Assembly: GCA_029946065.1 (NCBI GenBank)
Contig: JAQSDU010000014.1
Location: 673,523 to 737,522 of the forward strand
From: Flavobacterium sp.
GTDB taxonomy: Bacteria; Bacteroidota; Bacteroidia; Flavobacteriales; Flavobacteriaceae
Direction of reading: 5' to 3'
Length of the DNA stretch: 64,000 nucleotides
The notes beneath the pieces were generated by a model, which made no database searches, was not told the origin of the DNA, and saw only the letters and a list, made by a program, of their open reading frames with translations. Shown here one piece after another: positions 49,764 through 57,904 of this stretch (positions are counted from its first letter, which is position 1; every line of letters starts with the position of its first letter). Position numbers and translations under genes: made by a program.

Positions 49764-50981
49764 TTAATTTATTATTTCGATTAATTGTTTTTTACTATTT
49801 TCAAATGTTTCCTTTTCCCAATCTAATGAGTTCTCTAAAAATTTATTCTCAAATTCTATAGCTTTGCCTTTATCATCGATGGATAAATAACAATTTGACA
49901 AAGTTGCATAGATCCATTTTGTATCAATTCTATTTATAAATTCATCATTATTAACTTCGTTTTCTAAATTTTGAATAATTCTTTGTCTTGTTATTTTTGC
50001 TTCAAAATTGCAGTAAACTTTCTCGTCATTTACTTTTAAAAATTTTGACTTTAGATTTAGGCAAAGAGCATAATTTTCTCCCGTATAGTAGTTTTCATTT
50101 ATATTCCAGCCTTTTCGATAACTATCAATTGCACGATTTAGGAACTCAATGTCATCATTTAATAGATACAACCTCTTGTAAATTGCGCCTACAATCCCTA
50201 AGGTTTCGGGGTCAATTGAAGGCAATAAATCTTCTATAATACTCAAAGCATCTGACAACGCAAGTTGTTCAGATGGTTCTTTTGATTTATACCTACAAAG
50301 AGATTTTTGTTGAACAAAAAAAGTTTCACTTTCAATTATTTTACTTGCCTTTTCCCAATATTTATAAGCGTTGGGAAAATCATTTTCCTCCATTAAACTT
50401 TTCGCTTTTTCTACTATTGCAAAAATATGTTTTTCCTTATCAGCTAGATCTGTTATGATACTTTTAAATTCTCCATCTGGGAGAGTTGGTGGTTGTATTG
50501 AATTAAAATATTCATAAAGTGGGCTATCCGCTTGTTGGGTTTTCGTGATTGAATTAATCAATGTGCTTAAATCTTTTACACAACGTTCTGCCTCATCGCT
50601 TCCAATATCCTCACCTAAATGTGTGTATTTGAATGTTCGTGTATGGTCTAAATCAAATGGAACTTTTCCTTCTCTTTCTTTTATGATTATAGTTGAAAAA
50701 GGTTTTACAGCGTGTCTAATTCCTAATTCATAAATTGCATTGGGATTAAAAGTTGAAATATCTGCAATTACTAAATCAGATTGAATTAATAGCGCATACA
50801 TACTTCTGTCAATAATTCCGCTATCCTGAATTTCATCTGCTCTCACACATTCAAATCCTGAAAGTAAAACTGCTGGTTGAATTATATTTTTGTAAGTTTT
50901 ATCTAAATCTAAAGTTTTTCCAGTTGATGGGTCCGTTTTCTTTCCAAATCCCATTATAACAAAACATATTTTTTTCTTCAT
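49764..50981 (-). CDS. Nucleoside deoxyribosyltransferase-like domain fused to helical-repeat (TRAFs-binding-like) region
   Basis: 405 residues. The N-terminal ~150 residues have the deoxyribosyltransferase/DRHyd pattern: ICFVIMGFGKKTD, DSGIIDRSMYALLIQSDLVIADIS (Asp 74), and NPNAIYELGIRHA with Glu 85 at the catalytic position, then PFDLDHTRTFKY. The C-terminal ~220 residues are helical repeats like those of the MAP3K TRAFs-binding region (DLLPSIDPETLGIVGAIYKRL, ATLSNCYLSIDDKGKAIEFENKF). The TIR-like gene follows after five bases. Together they suggest an NAD/nucleotide-handling defence module; function unproven. Confidence 0.82.
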   Translation of the reverse strand: MKKKICFVIMGFGKKTDPSTGKTLDLDKTYKNIIQPAVLLSGFECVRADEIQDSGIIDRSMYALLIQSDLVIADISTFNPNAIYELGIRHAVKPFSTIIIKEREGKVPFDLDHTRTFKYTHLGEDIGSDEAERCVKDLSTLINSITKTQQADSPLYEYFNSIQPPTLPDGEFKSIITDLADKEKHIFAIVEKAKSLMEENDFPNAYKYWEKASKIIESETFFVQQKSLCRYKSKEPSEQLALSDALSIIEDLLPSIDPETLGIVGAIYKRLYLLNDDIEFLNRAIDSYRKGWNINENYYTGENYALCLNLKSKFLKVNDEKVYCNFEAKITRQRIIQNLENEVNNDEFINRIDTKWIYATLSNCYLSIDDKGKAIEFENKFLENSLDWEKETFENSKKQLIEIIN

Positions 50982-51015
50982 ATTTTCTCTATTTTCTTAG
51001 AAAAATAACACCCAC

Positions 51016-51612
51016 CTACACCGTATGACTAATCGCCGCATAATACTTCAAGGCATGGTCCTTGATCAAATCCCATTTATCAAGTCCGTTGATGATTCTT
51101 CGGGCATTCTTCCAGTCTTCGGTGGTGGCATTGAAATAATTGGATAGCTTTTTGCCGGTGAACCAACCTTCCATCATCCCGAAGAAGAGGATTTTTGTGG
51201 CGTTTGAAAGCTCCATAACACCCGCCGCATTGTGCAGGAAATTCTTGCCAAGCTTCTTGCCTGCCTTGTCATAGTTTTCATACCAGGTGAGTTGCACGAA
51301 GCCGCGTCCATAGAATATTTCGAGCGTATCGGAATACGGAATCCTTTTTCCTGCTGCATCCTTAGCCATCTTAAAACGACTCCCATAAGGTAGCCCTTTG
51401 CCTTTGCCCCACTCCTCAATAGGCTGCATGGTGCGCCCGGTTTCGTGATGCGTAGTGGCGAGCATATATGCCAACCAGCGGTCGTCGTGGTGGGCATAAT
51501 TGGCTTCCCATTCGTTGAGAATATTCGTAAGCCCTTGTACTTGTTTGGTGGTCATTGCACCGCCGAAAAGGTTTGTTCTTACATGGTCGAAGAAAAATTT
51601 GCGATTGATCAT
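51016..51612 (-). CDS. GH19-like endolysin/chitinase
   Basis: 198 residues, no signal peptide. The glycoside hydrolase 19/lysozyme-like core has the catalytic Glu 57 in ATTHHETGRTMQPIEEWG and the YGRGFVQLTWYENY block near residue 101. The 197-residue chain without binding domains is like phage endolysins and contractile-injection lysins that cut peptidoglycan. It ends 34 bases before the deoxyribosyltransferase-like gene, on the same strand. How it would cross the membrane is not evident. Confidence 0.87.
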   Translation of the reverse strand: MINRKFFFDHVRTNLFGGAMTTKQVQGLTNILNEWEANYAHHDDRWLAYMLATTHHETGRTMQPIEEWGKGKGLPYGSRFKMAKDAAGKRIPYSDTLEIFYGRGFVQLTWYENYDKAGKKLGKNFLHNAAGVMELSNATKILFFGMMEGWFTGKKLSNYFNATTEDWKNARRIINGLDKWDLIKDHALKYYAAISHTV

Positions 51613-51781
51613 AGTGTTGGTTTTAGGTTATTATTTTTGATAGGATTGTAGCCAATAGTTTATAAAATTACCAATAAACTACCCAAGATGCTATTGAATA
51701 TAACCCCCATTATATTCGCAGGAAATAGTCATCTGTAGGTAGTGTAAATTGGTGGTTTTAATCTATTATTGATTCTAAAAC

Positions 51782-52133
51782 TATTCAAGTAATTTCAATT
51801 TTATCTGCTCCGCCATCTTCAATGGAAATTTTGTCGCAACCTCTTTTTGTGCTTCATTCCAATTTTCTGAAGTTGGGTCATTAAGCTTTAATTTGTTTAA
51901 TTTCAAGTAACGTGCAATTTCATAAACCTGATGGTAACCGTTACGAGATTTTTTGCTGTTCTCAAAAGCTGTAATTGCGTTTTCGACATCCTTGTTTAAA
52001 AGGTATTGAAAACCCTTTTCTCCCCAAGTTGCCTCAGGTACTGCAACAGAAACTTTAATGGTGCTACTTACATTAGTGAGCGGCTTTTTAAACTGGTCAA
52101 TTTGTCGCTGCGGTCATTGTAGCGCTGAGTCTG
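51782..52133 (-). pseudogene. Decayed gene remnant (C-terminal fragment)
   Basis: Reading minus strand, a frame ending in TAG at 51782 encodes ~100 residues (for example STIKVSVAVPEATWGEKGF, DVENAITAFENSKKSRNGYH) but has no start codon. Upstream, the coding-like frame (QTQRYNDRSDK) continues only after a one-base shift near 52110, then meets a stop. The composition is protein-like, so I read it as a broken gene. The remaining gap bases (51613-51781) hold nothing that I recognise. Confidence 0.45.
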
Positions 52134-52167
52134 TTGGTTTTGTTTTTTTAAAGATCAGCGATGATTA

Positions 52168-53046
52168 TTAATTACCTATCCAAACTTCAATTTGTCCTTT
52201 GGGCACTTTAGCCTCAAAATTGTAAACTCTAAGTAGTTTGTATTTTACATCCAAAGTCTCATTTGCCTGATTGGCGAGATATTGGTCCTCATCATGAAAG
52301 TACCGTATCGTATTGTCATAATTACCAGTAACTTTCTCCACTCCAGGTGCTACCCATGACTGACCCTTAAGCTTTTGCTGCGTCTCAACTGCTGTTTCTC
52401 TTTTGCTTTTGTCTGCATATTGTATGTAGGCAATTTTACTCAATATTAGACTAATTGATTTTGATTTCTCGGTGTCGGTAGTCTGAAAGATTGGTTCTGT
52501 CGCAATAAGATTACTGGCATTAAATGGAGTTACCGCCTTTTTGAACTTCTTACTCAATTCAAGCTGTATATCCTGCAATACCAGACTGTCATTCTTCTCC
52601 AAGAACTGTTTTGGTATTAATATCCTGTTAATAACATTAACAGAAGTATCCATATTGTTATTTATCCTGTCATAAATTAAAGATTGTGCGAAACCTACCA
52701 TCATATTTTTATCTTGTGGCTTCAGATTCCCATCTTCATCAGTATTTCTTAAATAGCGTTCGAGTGACAAAAATGCATAGTCGTATTTAACCGTCGAAAT
52801 ATTATCCGATGATAGCTCTTTGATCAATGCACTCACTGCTGTTCCTTCTTCTTGCGTTGCTTTTAGACTTTGTACTTTTCCGGATAATTTATTGGTATTA
52901 AAAGCGGTAAAAGCAGTGAAAATGGCTATTGCCGTGGTCGCAAGAACGCTGAATTTGTCTAAGCCTTCTTTGGTGAAAAATGCAGGTGACGGCGCAGGAA
53001 CCGAGGCTATTTTACTTTCCTTAATGTTTTTTTTTGGTTGTTCCAT
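52168..53046 (-). CDS. Single-pass membrane protein of unknown function
   Basis: 292 residues with a Lys-rich cytosolic start, one membrane helix (residues ~33-52, SVLATTAIAIFTAFTAF) and a long exposed domain. The last ~50 residues (NTIRYFHDEDQYLANQAN ... YNFEAKVPKGQIEVWIGN) resemble a small C-terminal beta-alpha module with an IRYF...IEVW pattern that I have seen at the end of varied bacterial proteins, without a firm name. Same strand as its neighbours, 24 bases after the 380-residue protein gene. Confidence 0.65.
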   Translation of the reverse strand: MEQPKKNIKESKIASVPAPSPAFFTKEGLDKFSVLATTAIAIFTAFTAFNTNKLSGKVQSLKATQEEGTAVSALIKELSSDNISTVKYDYAFLSLERYLRNTDEDGNLKPQDKNMMVGFAQSLIYDRINNNMDTSVNVINRILIPKQFLEKNDSLVLQDIQLELSKKFKKAVTPFNASNLIATEPIFQTTDTEKSKSISLILSKIAYIQYADKSKRETAVETQQKLKGQSWVAPGVEKVTGNYDNTIRYFHDEDQYLANQANETLDVKYKLLRVYNFEAKVPKGQIEVWIGN

Positions 53047-53070
53047 GAATGAGTAATTTTAAAAATTGTA

Positions 53071-54213
53071 CTAATCCCCGAAGTTGTAACTTATATTAAG
53101 GAAGCCTAATACATTGGCATTTTCAATATCGTATTTTATTGTAAAGGGGATCCAGAGGTTATCGGTCACACGAACCCTTAACTCGGCATTGGCAAGAAAT
53201 GTTGATTCTTTCTCATCCGGTAGCGCATTCTTAAGAATATTGTTGTATTCTCCGTATCCTTTAAGTTCCAATACACTTTTATTATCACTTCCCTTGATTA
53301 CTTTAAAGTTGTAACCAAGCTTGGCGTTTATTACCGAGCGCGGCATGCTCACTGCCAGAGTATCTGCATAAGAGAATTTCGCCCGAAAGTCTAACTCACC
53401 AAATCGGTTACCTGCCAAAAAAATGGTTTCCGCATTAATGCGATTGAATTTATTATTCTTGTCGGCAATTCCGTCTGTGCTTATTGTCCACAATGGTTTA
53501 TTTTCAAGATTGTTCATATGAGTTGCCCTTAAGCCGCTGATGAGGGCTCGTGCCGAAACTGTTGTATAAGGCGCTCCGGGGAGGGCGCCGAAGTATGGGC
53601 TGGCTGCTATCGCTGCATCAAGATCGGCCACTACGGTTGCATATAAAGCTTCCCCGCTATCCCTGTCATTGACAATATCATTCGAAATTGTGTTGAGGCT
53701 TTCTGTTAAAATCGATCTGTCTGCTGCTGTTATTCCGGGCGGCCCCGGTATAAGATAGCTATTTGTCACTCCCATCAGCAGCCTTTTGAATTCAACATTA
53801 TGAAGGTCATAATCTGTACCGGTAAGGTTGACAAAACTTCTGTCCCTTTCATTAACAATGGCATAAGTGAATCCGGCAGAGTAGCCATTAAAGTTAAACT
53901 CATCGTCGAGATTAATTTTAGTATTCACCTGAAAATTCCTTAAGAATCTTATGTCGGCCCTGGTCCTGGTCTTTAAGATATCATTATCGTGTTTCTTAAT
54001 GAATGCAAATAAAGAAGAATTGAACTCGATTGCTTTTTCGTCTTTCGAAAGTGTCTTGAAAGCCAGTTGGTAAAAGCCGTTGAGTATATCTTTGAAATTA
54101 CCAGATTTAGAGTTTTCTGCAGCAGTTAAGGCGGCATTTACTCTTTGTTTTGTTTGCGCCATCCCCTGTATCGTTAGAGAGGCACATGCTAGTATCAATA
54201 CTATTTTTTTCAT
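53071..54213 (-). CDS. Putative outer-membrane/surface protein of unknown family
   Basis: 380 residues with a signal peptide (MKKIVLILACASLTIQGMAQ). The first ~100 residues are helical (AALTAAENSKSGNFKDILNG), and the rest alternates in a beta-barrel-like way (FNGYSAGFTYAIV, AKLGYNFKVI, ELKGYGEYN), ending GFLNISYNFGD as outer-membrane barrels do. Start at 54213 gives a good signal peptide; an upstream ATG overlaps the preceding gene. Role unknown. It lies between the 96-residue beta protein gene and the single-pass membrane protein gene. Confidence 0.68.
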   Translation of the reverse strand: MKKIVLILACASLTIQGMAQTKQRVNAALTAAENSKSGNFKDILNGFYQLAFKTLSKDEKAIEFNSSLFAFIKKHDNDILKTRTRADIRFLRNFQVNTKINLDDEFNFNGYSAGFTYAIVNERDRSFVNLTGTDYDLHNVEFKRLLMGVTNSYLIPGPPGITAADRSILTESLNTISNDIVNDRDSGEALYATVVADLDAAIAASPYFGALPGAPYTTVSARALISGLRATHMNNLENKPLWTISTDGIADKNNKFNRINAETIFLAGNRFGELDFRAKFSYADTLAVSMPRSVINAKLGYNFKVIKGSDNKSVLELKGYGEYNNILKNALPDEKESTFLANAELRVRVTDNLWIPFTIKYDIENANVLGFLNISYNFGD

Positions 54214-54223
54214 ATTAGAAAAA

Positions 54224-54514
54224 TTAAATGACTTCACCGCTAAATATGCATGCGTATTCGGGGTCACCAGTTGTTTTTGTTTGCGGTGTCATAAAATCTT
54301 CATTGACTGTGATTGTTGTCTCATCACCTTCATTATTAGTCCCGTAAACGTTTACTATATAAGCTTTCCCGCTCTCGACTTCAAAATTGTGCAGAAAAGA
54401 CTTGTCACTTTCAAATGAATCATGATATGTCCCGTCAACGCTGTCAACATTCACGATGATTGGTGTTGGTGGAAATACAGTTCCAACGTCAACTGTTACT
54501 TTAATTGTTCCCAT
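54224..54514 (-). CDS. Small beta-rich protein of unknown function
   Basis: 96 residues, acidic, without signal peptide or Cys cluster (one Cys near the end). Strands of the type GTIKVTVDVG, VNVDSVDGTYHDSFE and GKAYIVNVYGTN suggest an Ig-like or spike-like beta sandwich. It sits 10 bases before the outer-membrane protein gene, in one transcript unit. No named family recognised. Confidence 0.6.
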   Translation of the reverse strand: MGTIKVTVDVGTVFPPTPIIVNVDSVDGTYHDSFESDKSFLHNFEVESGKAYIVNVYGTNNEGDETTITVNEDFMTPQTKTTGDPEYACIFSGEVI

Positions 54515-54572
54515 AAATTCTATATCTTAATTCTGCGCCTACTCTATCCCCTTTTCGGCTTCCGGGTAATCA

Positions 54573-55262
54573 TTAACAAGTCAAATACCGCACAATCTGA
54601 ACGTCTGTAAGCCAACCTATAACCACATTATTGGCGTCTGTTACAAAAATGTCGGAATATTTTTTGTCTTTGATGAGTTGCTGGGCGACTTCAATTTTAT
54701 CAGACTCTTTCACGGTGCCAAATTGTGCTATGATTGGGTATTTTTGTACAAATTGTTCCATTGTTGTCACTGCAGCTGCCATTTCAGGTTTTGCGATAAG
54801 CTCGGTAATGATGCTTTTGTGGATGATGAATTTTATTTTTCCCTCGGGATCCAGTATTGGGAGGCGTGCTTTTGAAATGCTGTCTAAAAAAGCCAGTAAA
54901 CCAGGAAGGTTTATGGGTTGCAATTTCTCGTCATTGGTATTGAGTACAACCATCGAAGCACGATCGGTCATGACTTGTTTTACTTTAACATCGTCAAGTA
55001 CATCGGGCGTGAGCTTGGAGATGATTTTTTCGTAGGTTTTTGAGGCGGCTTCAAAGTTTTCTTTCCCGAAATAAAAGGCCAACAATGTGCCAATCCAAGT
55101 GCTTATAACAGGTAAGAGGATACCAAAGAGTTTTTCAGAATTTTGTGTACAATCTTCGCAATAGAACCAATTGAATACCATCAGTACCAATAATACTCCG
55201 CATATTCCTATCACTATATAAGCGAGTAGATTTCTTGTACTGCTAGGTACTGTTTCTGCCAT
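54573..55262 (-). CDS. Membrane protein with CBS-like domain pair
   Basis: 229 residues: two transmembrane helices (residues ~12-32 and ~45-66), a short charged helix, and a cytosolic CBS pair (VKQVMTDRASMVVLNTNDEKL ... ARLPILDPEGKIKFIIHKS; then TVKESDKIEVAQQLIKDKKYSDIFVTDANNVVIGWLTDVQ). CBS pairs bind adenine nucleotides (AMP, ATP, SAM, NAD or cyclic di-AMP), so this protein may sense a nucleotide at the membrane. Target unknown. Minus strand, in the accessory block. Confidence 0.75.
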   Translation of the reverse strand: MAETVPSSTRNLLAYIVIGICGVLLVLMVFNWFYCEDCTQNSEKLFGILLPVISTWIGTLLAFYFGKENFEAASKTYEKIISKLTPDVLDDVKVKQVMTDRASMVVLNTNDEKLQPINLPGLLAFLDSISKARLPILDPEGKIKFIIHKSIITELIAKPEMAAAVTTMEQFVQKYPIIAQFGTVKESDKIEVAQQLIKDKKYSDIFVTDANNVVIGWLTDVQIVRYLTC

Positions 55263-55300
55263 AATAGGGTGATTTAAACAGATAAATTATATTTTAACTC

Positions 55301-55729
55301 TTACTTTACCTCCAACAAAAAATCCTCTCCGCCCATAAATTGCTCAAACGCTTTTATAGTGGCCTTCGAGTTGGTCACGTCGGGGATATGATCGCCGTTG
55401 ATATCCAAAACCGTATTGCCAAGTGCTATGCAGCCCAGCAACTGGAAGAAGTAGTTGGCAGAATGTATCCTAATGCCAGCCCTATCCTTCACATTTTGAA
55501 CTTCATAGGTAAAGACATCTTTTTTCGCTTCGGTAGACAACCTGTTCGACCTCGTGAACTTGCAGGTATAAGTTCCGGTTGGGATACAAGAAACCTGCGA
55601 GGCATTATTCTTCCAAAGCAACTCAAGTGTTTTGCAGTTATAACGCTGCCCATTATCGCTAATGACCGTGAGTGACCCCAACGTTTCTTTATCGGAGTCT
55701 GAATTTCGTGTAAGTGTTGCTTTGTTCAT
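55301..55729 (-). CDS. DUF5675 family protein
   Basis: 142 residues matching DUF5675: TLGSLTVISDNGQRYNCKTLELLWKNN, the CIPTGTYTCKFTRS block, and GIRIHSANYFFQLLGCIALG with the conserved RIH and GCI motifs. The His/Cys arrangement resembles the L,D-transpeptidase/YkuD-like or lysin fold proposed for the family; it is often coded in phages and injection systems. No signal peptide. It is the most upstream gene of the minus-strand block. Confidence 0.82.
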   Translation of the reverse strand: MNKATLTRNSDSDKETLGSLTVISDNGQRYNCKTLELLWKNNASQVSCIPTGTYTCKFTRSNRLSTEAKKDVFTYEVQNVKDRAGIRIHSANYFFQLLGCIALGNTVLDINGDHIPDVTNSKATIKAFEQFMGGEDFLLEVK

Positions 55730-55841
55730 TTTAGAATATTCTTAAATAATTCATTATGTATCTGACTTTCTTATTAATGAATTAAGTAATTAATAATATA
55801 ATTATGCTTAACAAAATTGCGTCAGACATCCTCGATTTACA

Positions 55842-55901
55842 ATAGTCGATTAACTATAATCATAGCGTTATTTGACTATTTTTTTTATAGTCGTTTAACG
55901 G
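55842..55901. promoter_or_regulatory. Three ATAGTCRWWTAAC sites
   Basis: Sites at 55842-55856 (+), 55865-55879 (-) and 55887-55901 (+); the last two form a palindrome with a 7-T centre. They lie in the divergent gap between DUF5675 and the signalling operon. Confidence 0.5.
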
Positions 55902-55980
55902 TATTCGAAAAGGTCAAAAAACGCAAACGGGTTTGGAATTTTTAGCTTTACTTTGTTACACTAACCAATAATTACAACCC

Positions 55981-56493
55981 ATGCGCTACCCCCAAAAAAC
56001 ACTTAACTTTGATCTAATTAAAGAAATGGTAAACAAATACCGTGACAACCAATTGCAATCGATTCTTGATTCGGTCGTAAGGCCAATGCACGAAGACGCA
56101 GAGGCTATTTGGTTTGACCTTGATACCCTAAAAGACTTCATAGCCGACATTGAAAACCTCGTGGCCGATAATCCGAACGCTCCAAAAGGTAAATTGGGCT
56201 TGCGTATGTATTATGCCGCCTATCCTACCAAAGAAAAATGGTCGCGACCAGGTTATGAAGACCTAGCCGATTTGCTCCAAGACCCAGTTACACAGCGCTA
56301 TGAAAAAAAGCATACGTTGATTCTGGTGCCCACAACGGAAGTGGAGGGCGAGAACTTTGATTTTAATCCGATAGATGAAAACACTGCTCCTGGACGCACG
56401 CTTGCGTTGACCGGAACAGCCAATTCGCCAACCATGGCATTGAATCACGCATACCTCATCCCACCAAATTCAGCAATTGGGGAATGGTTTTAA
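55981..56493 (+). CDS. Hypothetical protein, first gene of a signalling operon
   Basis: 170 residues, soluble, without signal peptide or recognised domain. It has an alpha-helical N-terminal half (LIKEMVNKYRDNQLQSILDSVV, FDLDTLKDFIADIENLV) and a C-terminal half with a GLRMYYAAYP block and KKHTLILVPTTEV. Similar proteins of unknown function occur in flavobacteria. It overlaps the next membrane-protein gene by 10 bases, so it is likely to act with that sensory unit. Confidence 0.65.
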   Translation: MRYPQKTLNFDLIKEMVNKYRDNQLQSILDSVVRPMHEDAEAIWFDLDTLKDFIADIENLVADNPNAPKGKLGLRMYYAAYPTKEKWSRPGYEDLADLLQDPVTQRYEKKHTLILVPTTEVEGENFDFNPIDENTAPGRTLALTGTANSPTMALNHAYLIPPNSAIGEWF

Positions 56494-57155
56494 TTGGAAA
56501 AATAGACATACACGATATACAAAATGTATTATATCACAGTGTTGGGGCAACGGAATTCCTTTGTGCATTGGTGGCTTCACTTTATTTCAAAAAAGTAAAA
56601 GGAACGTATTGGAAGTGGTTTGCAATTTATGTCATTCTAATTTTTATCTTAGAGGTTATTAGTATATTTGGGCTGGATAATTATCCCGAAATTCGTAAAT
56701 TCTATTATGATTTTTTTGTCATTCCCGGTGAATTCTTGTTCTTATATTGGCTGTATGCATACAAATCTTTACAACTGAAAAAACTGTTTGTCGCTTCCTG
56801 CTTCATTTATTTAATAACGCTTGTAGCGTACCTGTTTTTTTTCAAAGAGCCAACGCTTGTTTTTTCGATCACTTATGTAGTCGGAAATCTGCTGTTGCTG
56901 ATTATGGTTTGCTTGGAATTTTATAACCAAGTACAGACGGACAAGATTTTACAGTTCAAAAAAAATATGATGTTCTATGTAAATGCCGGCGTTGTGCTCT
57001 TTTATATTGGAACACTGCCGTTTTTTACGTTTTACGGATTGATTTTAAAAGACATGGCGATCTGGAATAACTATTATGCCTTTTTTATGTTGGTCAATAA
57101 TGTCATGTATTTACTATTTGCTGCTGCATTTATATGGGGAGAACCGAATATTTAA
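56484..57155 (+). CDS. Multi-pass membrane protein, putative sensor partner
   Basis: 223 residues with about six to seven hydrophobic helices and short loops (for example ATEFLCALVASLYF, WFAIYVILIFILEVISIFG, FLYWLYAYKSLQ, CFIYLITLVAYLFFF). No enzyme motif. Its end overlaps the histidine kinase start by 22 bases, so it is produced with the kinase and probably acts as its input module. Bacteroidota often place such proteins just before NarL-type kinases. Confidence 0.72.
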   Translation: MVLIGKIDIHDIQNVLYHSVGATEFLCALVASLYFKKVKGTYWKWFAIYVILIFILEVISIFGLDNYPEIRKFYYDFFVIPGEFLFLYWLYAYKSLQLKKLFVASCFIYLITLVAYLFFFKEPTLVFSITYVVGNLLLLIMVCLEFYNQVQTDKILQFKKNMMFYVNAGVVLFYIGTLPFFTFYGLILKDMAIWNNYYAFFMLVNNVMYLLFAAAFIWGEPNI

Positions 57156-57904
57156 TTACGATAATAATATTTTACCTTTTTTTTATTTCATTCGCCGTTG
57201 CCATCGTCATTTATGTAAGGCAATACCGAATAAAGAAAAAAGAACATACGCTTATGCTGTATAAGCAACAAGAAGAACATCAGAAGGAGTTGCTATCGAC
57301 CCAAATAGAAATTCAGCATCAAACCATGCAGCACATCGGACGCGAAATCCATGATAATATTGGTCAAAAACTTACGCTGGCAAGCCTCTATACACAGCAA
57401 TTGGCGTATGAAAATAAAGCGCCACAAATTAATGACAGCATCGAGAACATAAGCGTTATTATTAATCATGCATTGGTCGAGCTTCGCAAATTGTCAAAAT
57501 CGCTTACCGATAATTCCGTTGCGCGCTATTCAATTTCAAAACTACTGCAAACCGAATGCGATAGCGTAAAAGACATCAGGAGTTGCAAAGTGACATTTTC
57601 TTCGAACGTAAAAAAAATCGATTTGTCCTACGAAACCAAGAGCGTACTGTTGCGCATCCTCCAGGAATTTCTGCAAAATAGCATCAAACATTCCGAATGC
57701 AAACATATAATAGTCACTTTAAACAAAGAGTCAGATGTCCTACTTTTCGACCTTAAAGACGATGGTAAAGGATTTGATACGCAAGCAAAATCTAACGGTA
57801 TTGGGCTGAGCAACATGAAGAAACGGGCAGAGATCATCGGCAGTAGCTTTTACTTACATAGTGACCATAACGGTACCAAATTAACCCTTCATATTTCTCT
57901 GTAA
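57134..57904 (+). CDS. NarL-type sensor histidine kinase (HisKA_3)
   Basis: 256 residues with one N-terminal membrane helix (residues ~7-28) and no periplasmic sensor domain. The phospho-His is residue 73 in HIGREIHDNIGQKLTLA, and the HATPase has FLQNSIKHSECKHI (N box) and DDGKGFD, GIGLSNMKKRAE (G boxes). The lack of a sensing domain fits the membrane protein gene that overlaps it. The response regulator gene starts on the next base. Confidence 0.9.
   Translation: MGRTEYLITIIIFYLFFISFAVAIVIYVRQYRIKKKEHTLMLYKQQEEHQKELLSTQIEIQHQTMQHIGREIHDNIGQKLTLASLYTQQLAYENKAPQINDSIENISVIINHALVELRKLSKSLTDNSVARYSISKLLQTECDSVKDIRSCKVTFSSNVKKIDLSYETKSVLLRILQEFLQNSIKHSECKHIIVTLNKESDVLLFDLKDDGKGFDTQAKSNGIGLSNMKKRAEIIGSSFYLHSDHNGTKLTLHISL

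Noticed and set aside
51016..55729. Prophage or contractile injection system
   Set aside because: Two lysin-like genes are present, but no capsid, tail, sheath, baseplate, integrase or attachment-site duplication is seen.
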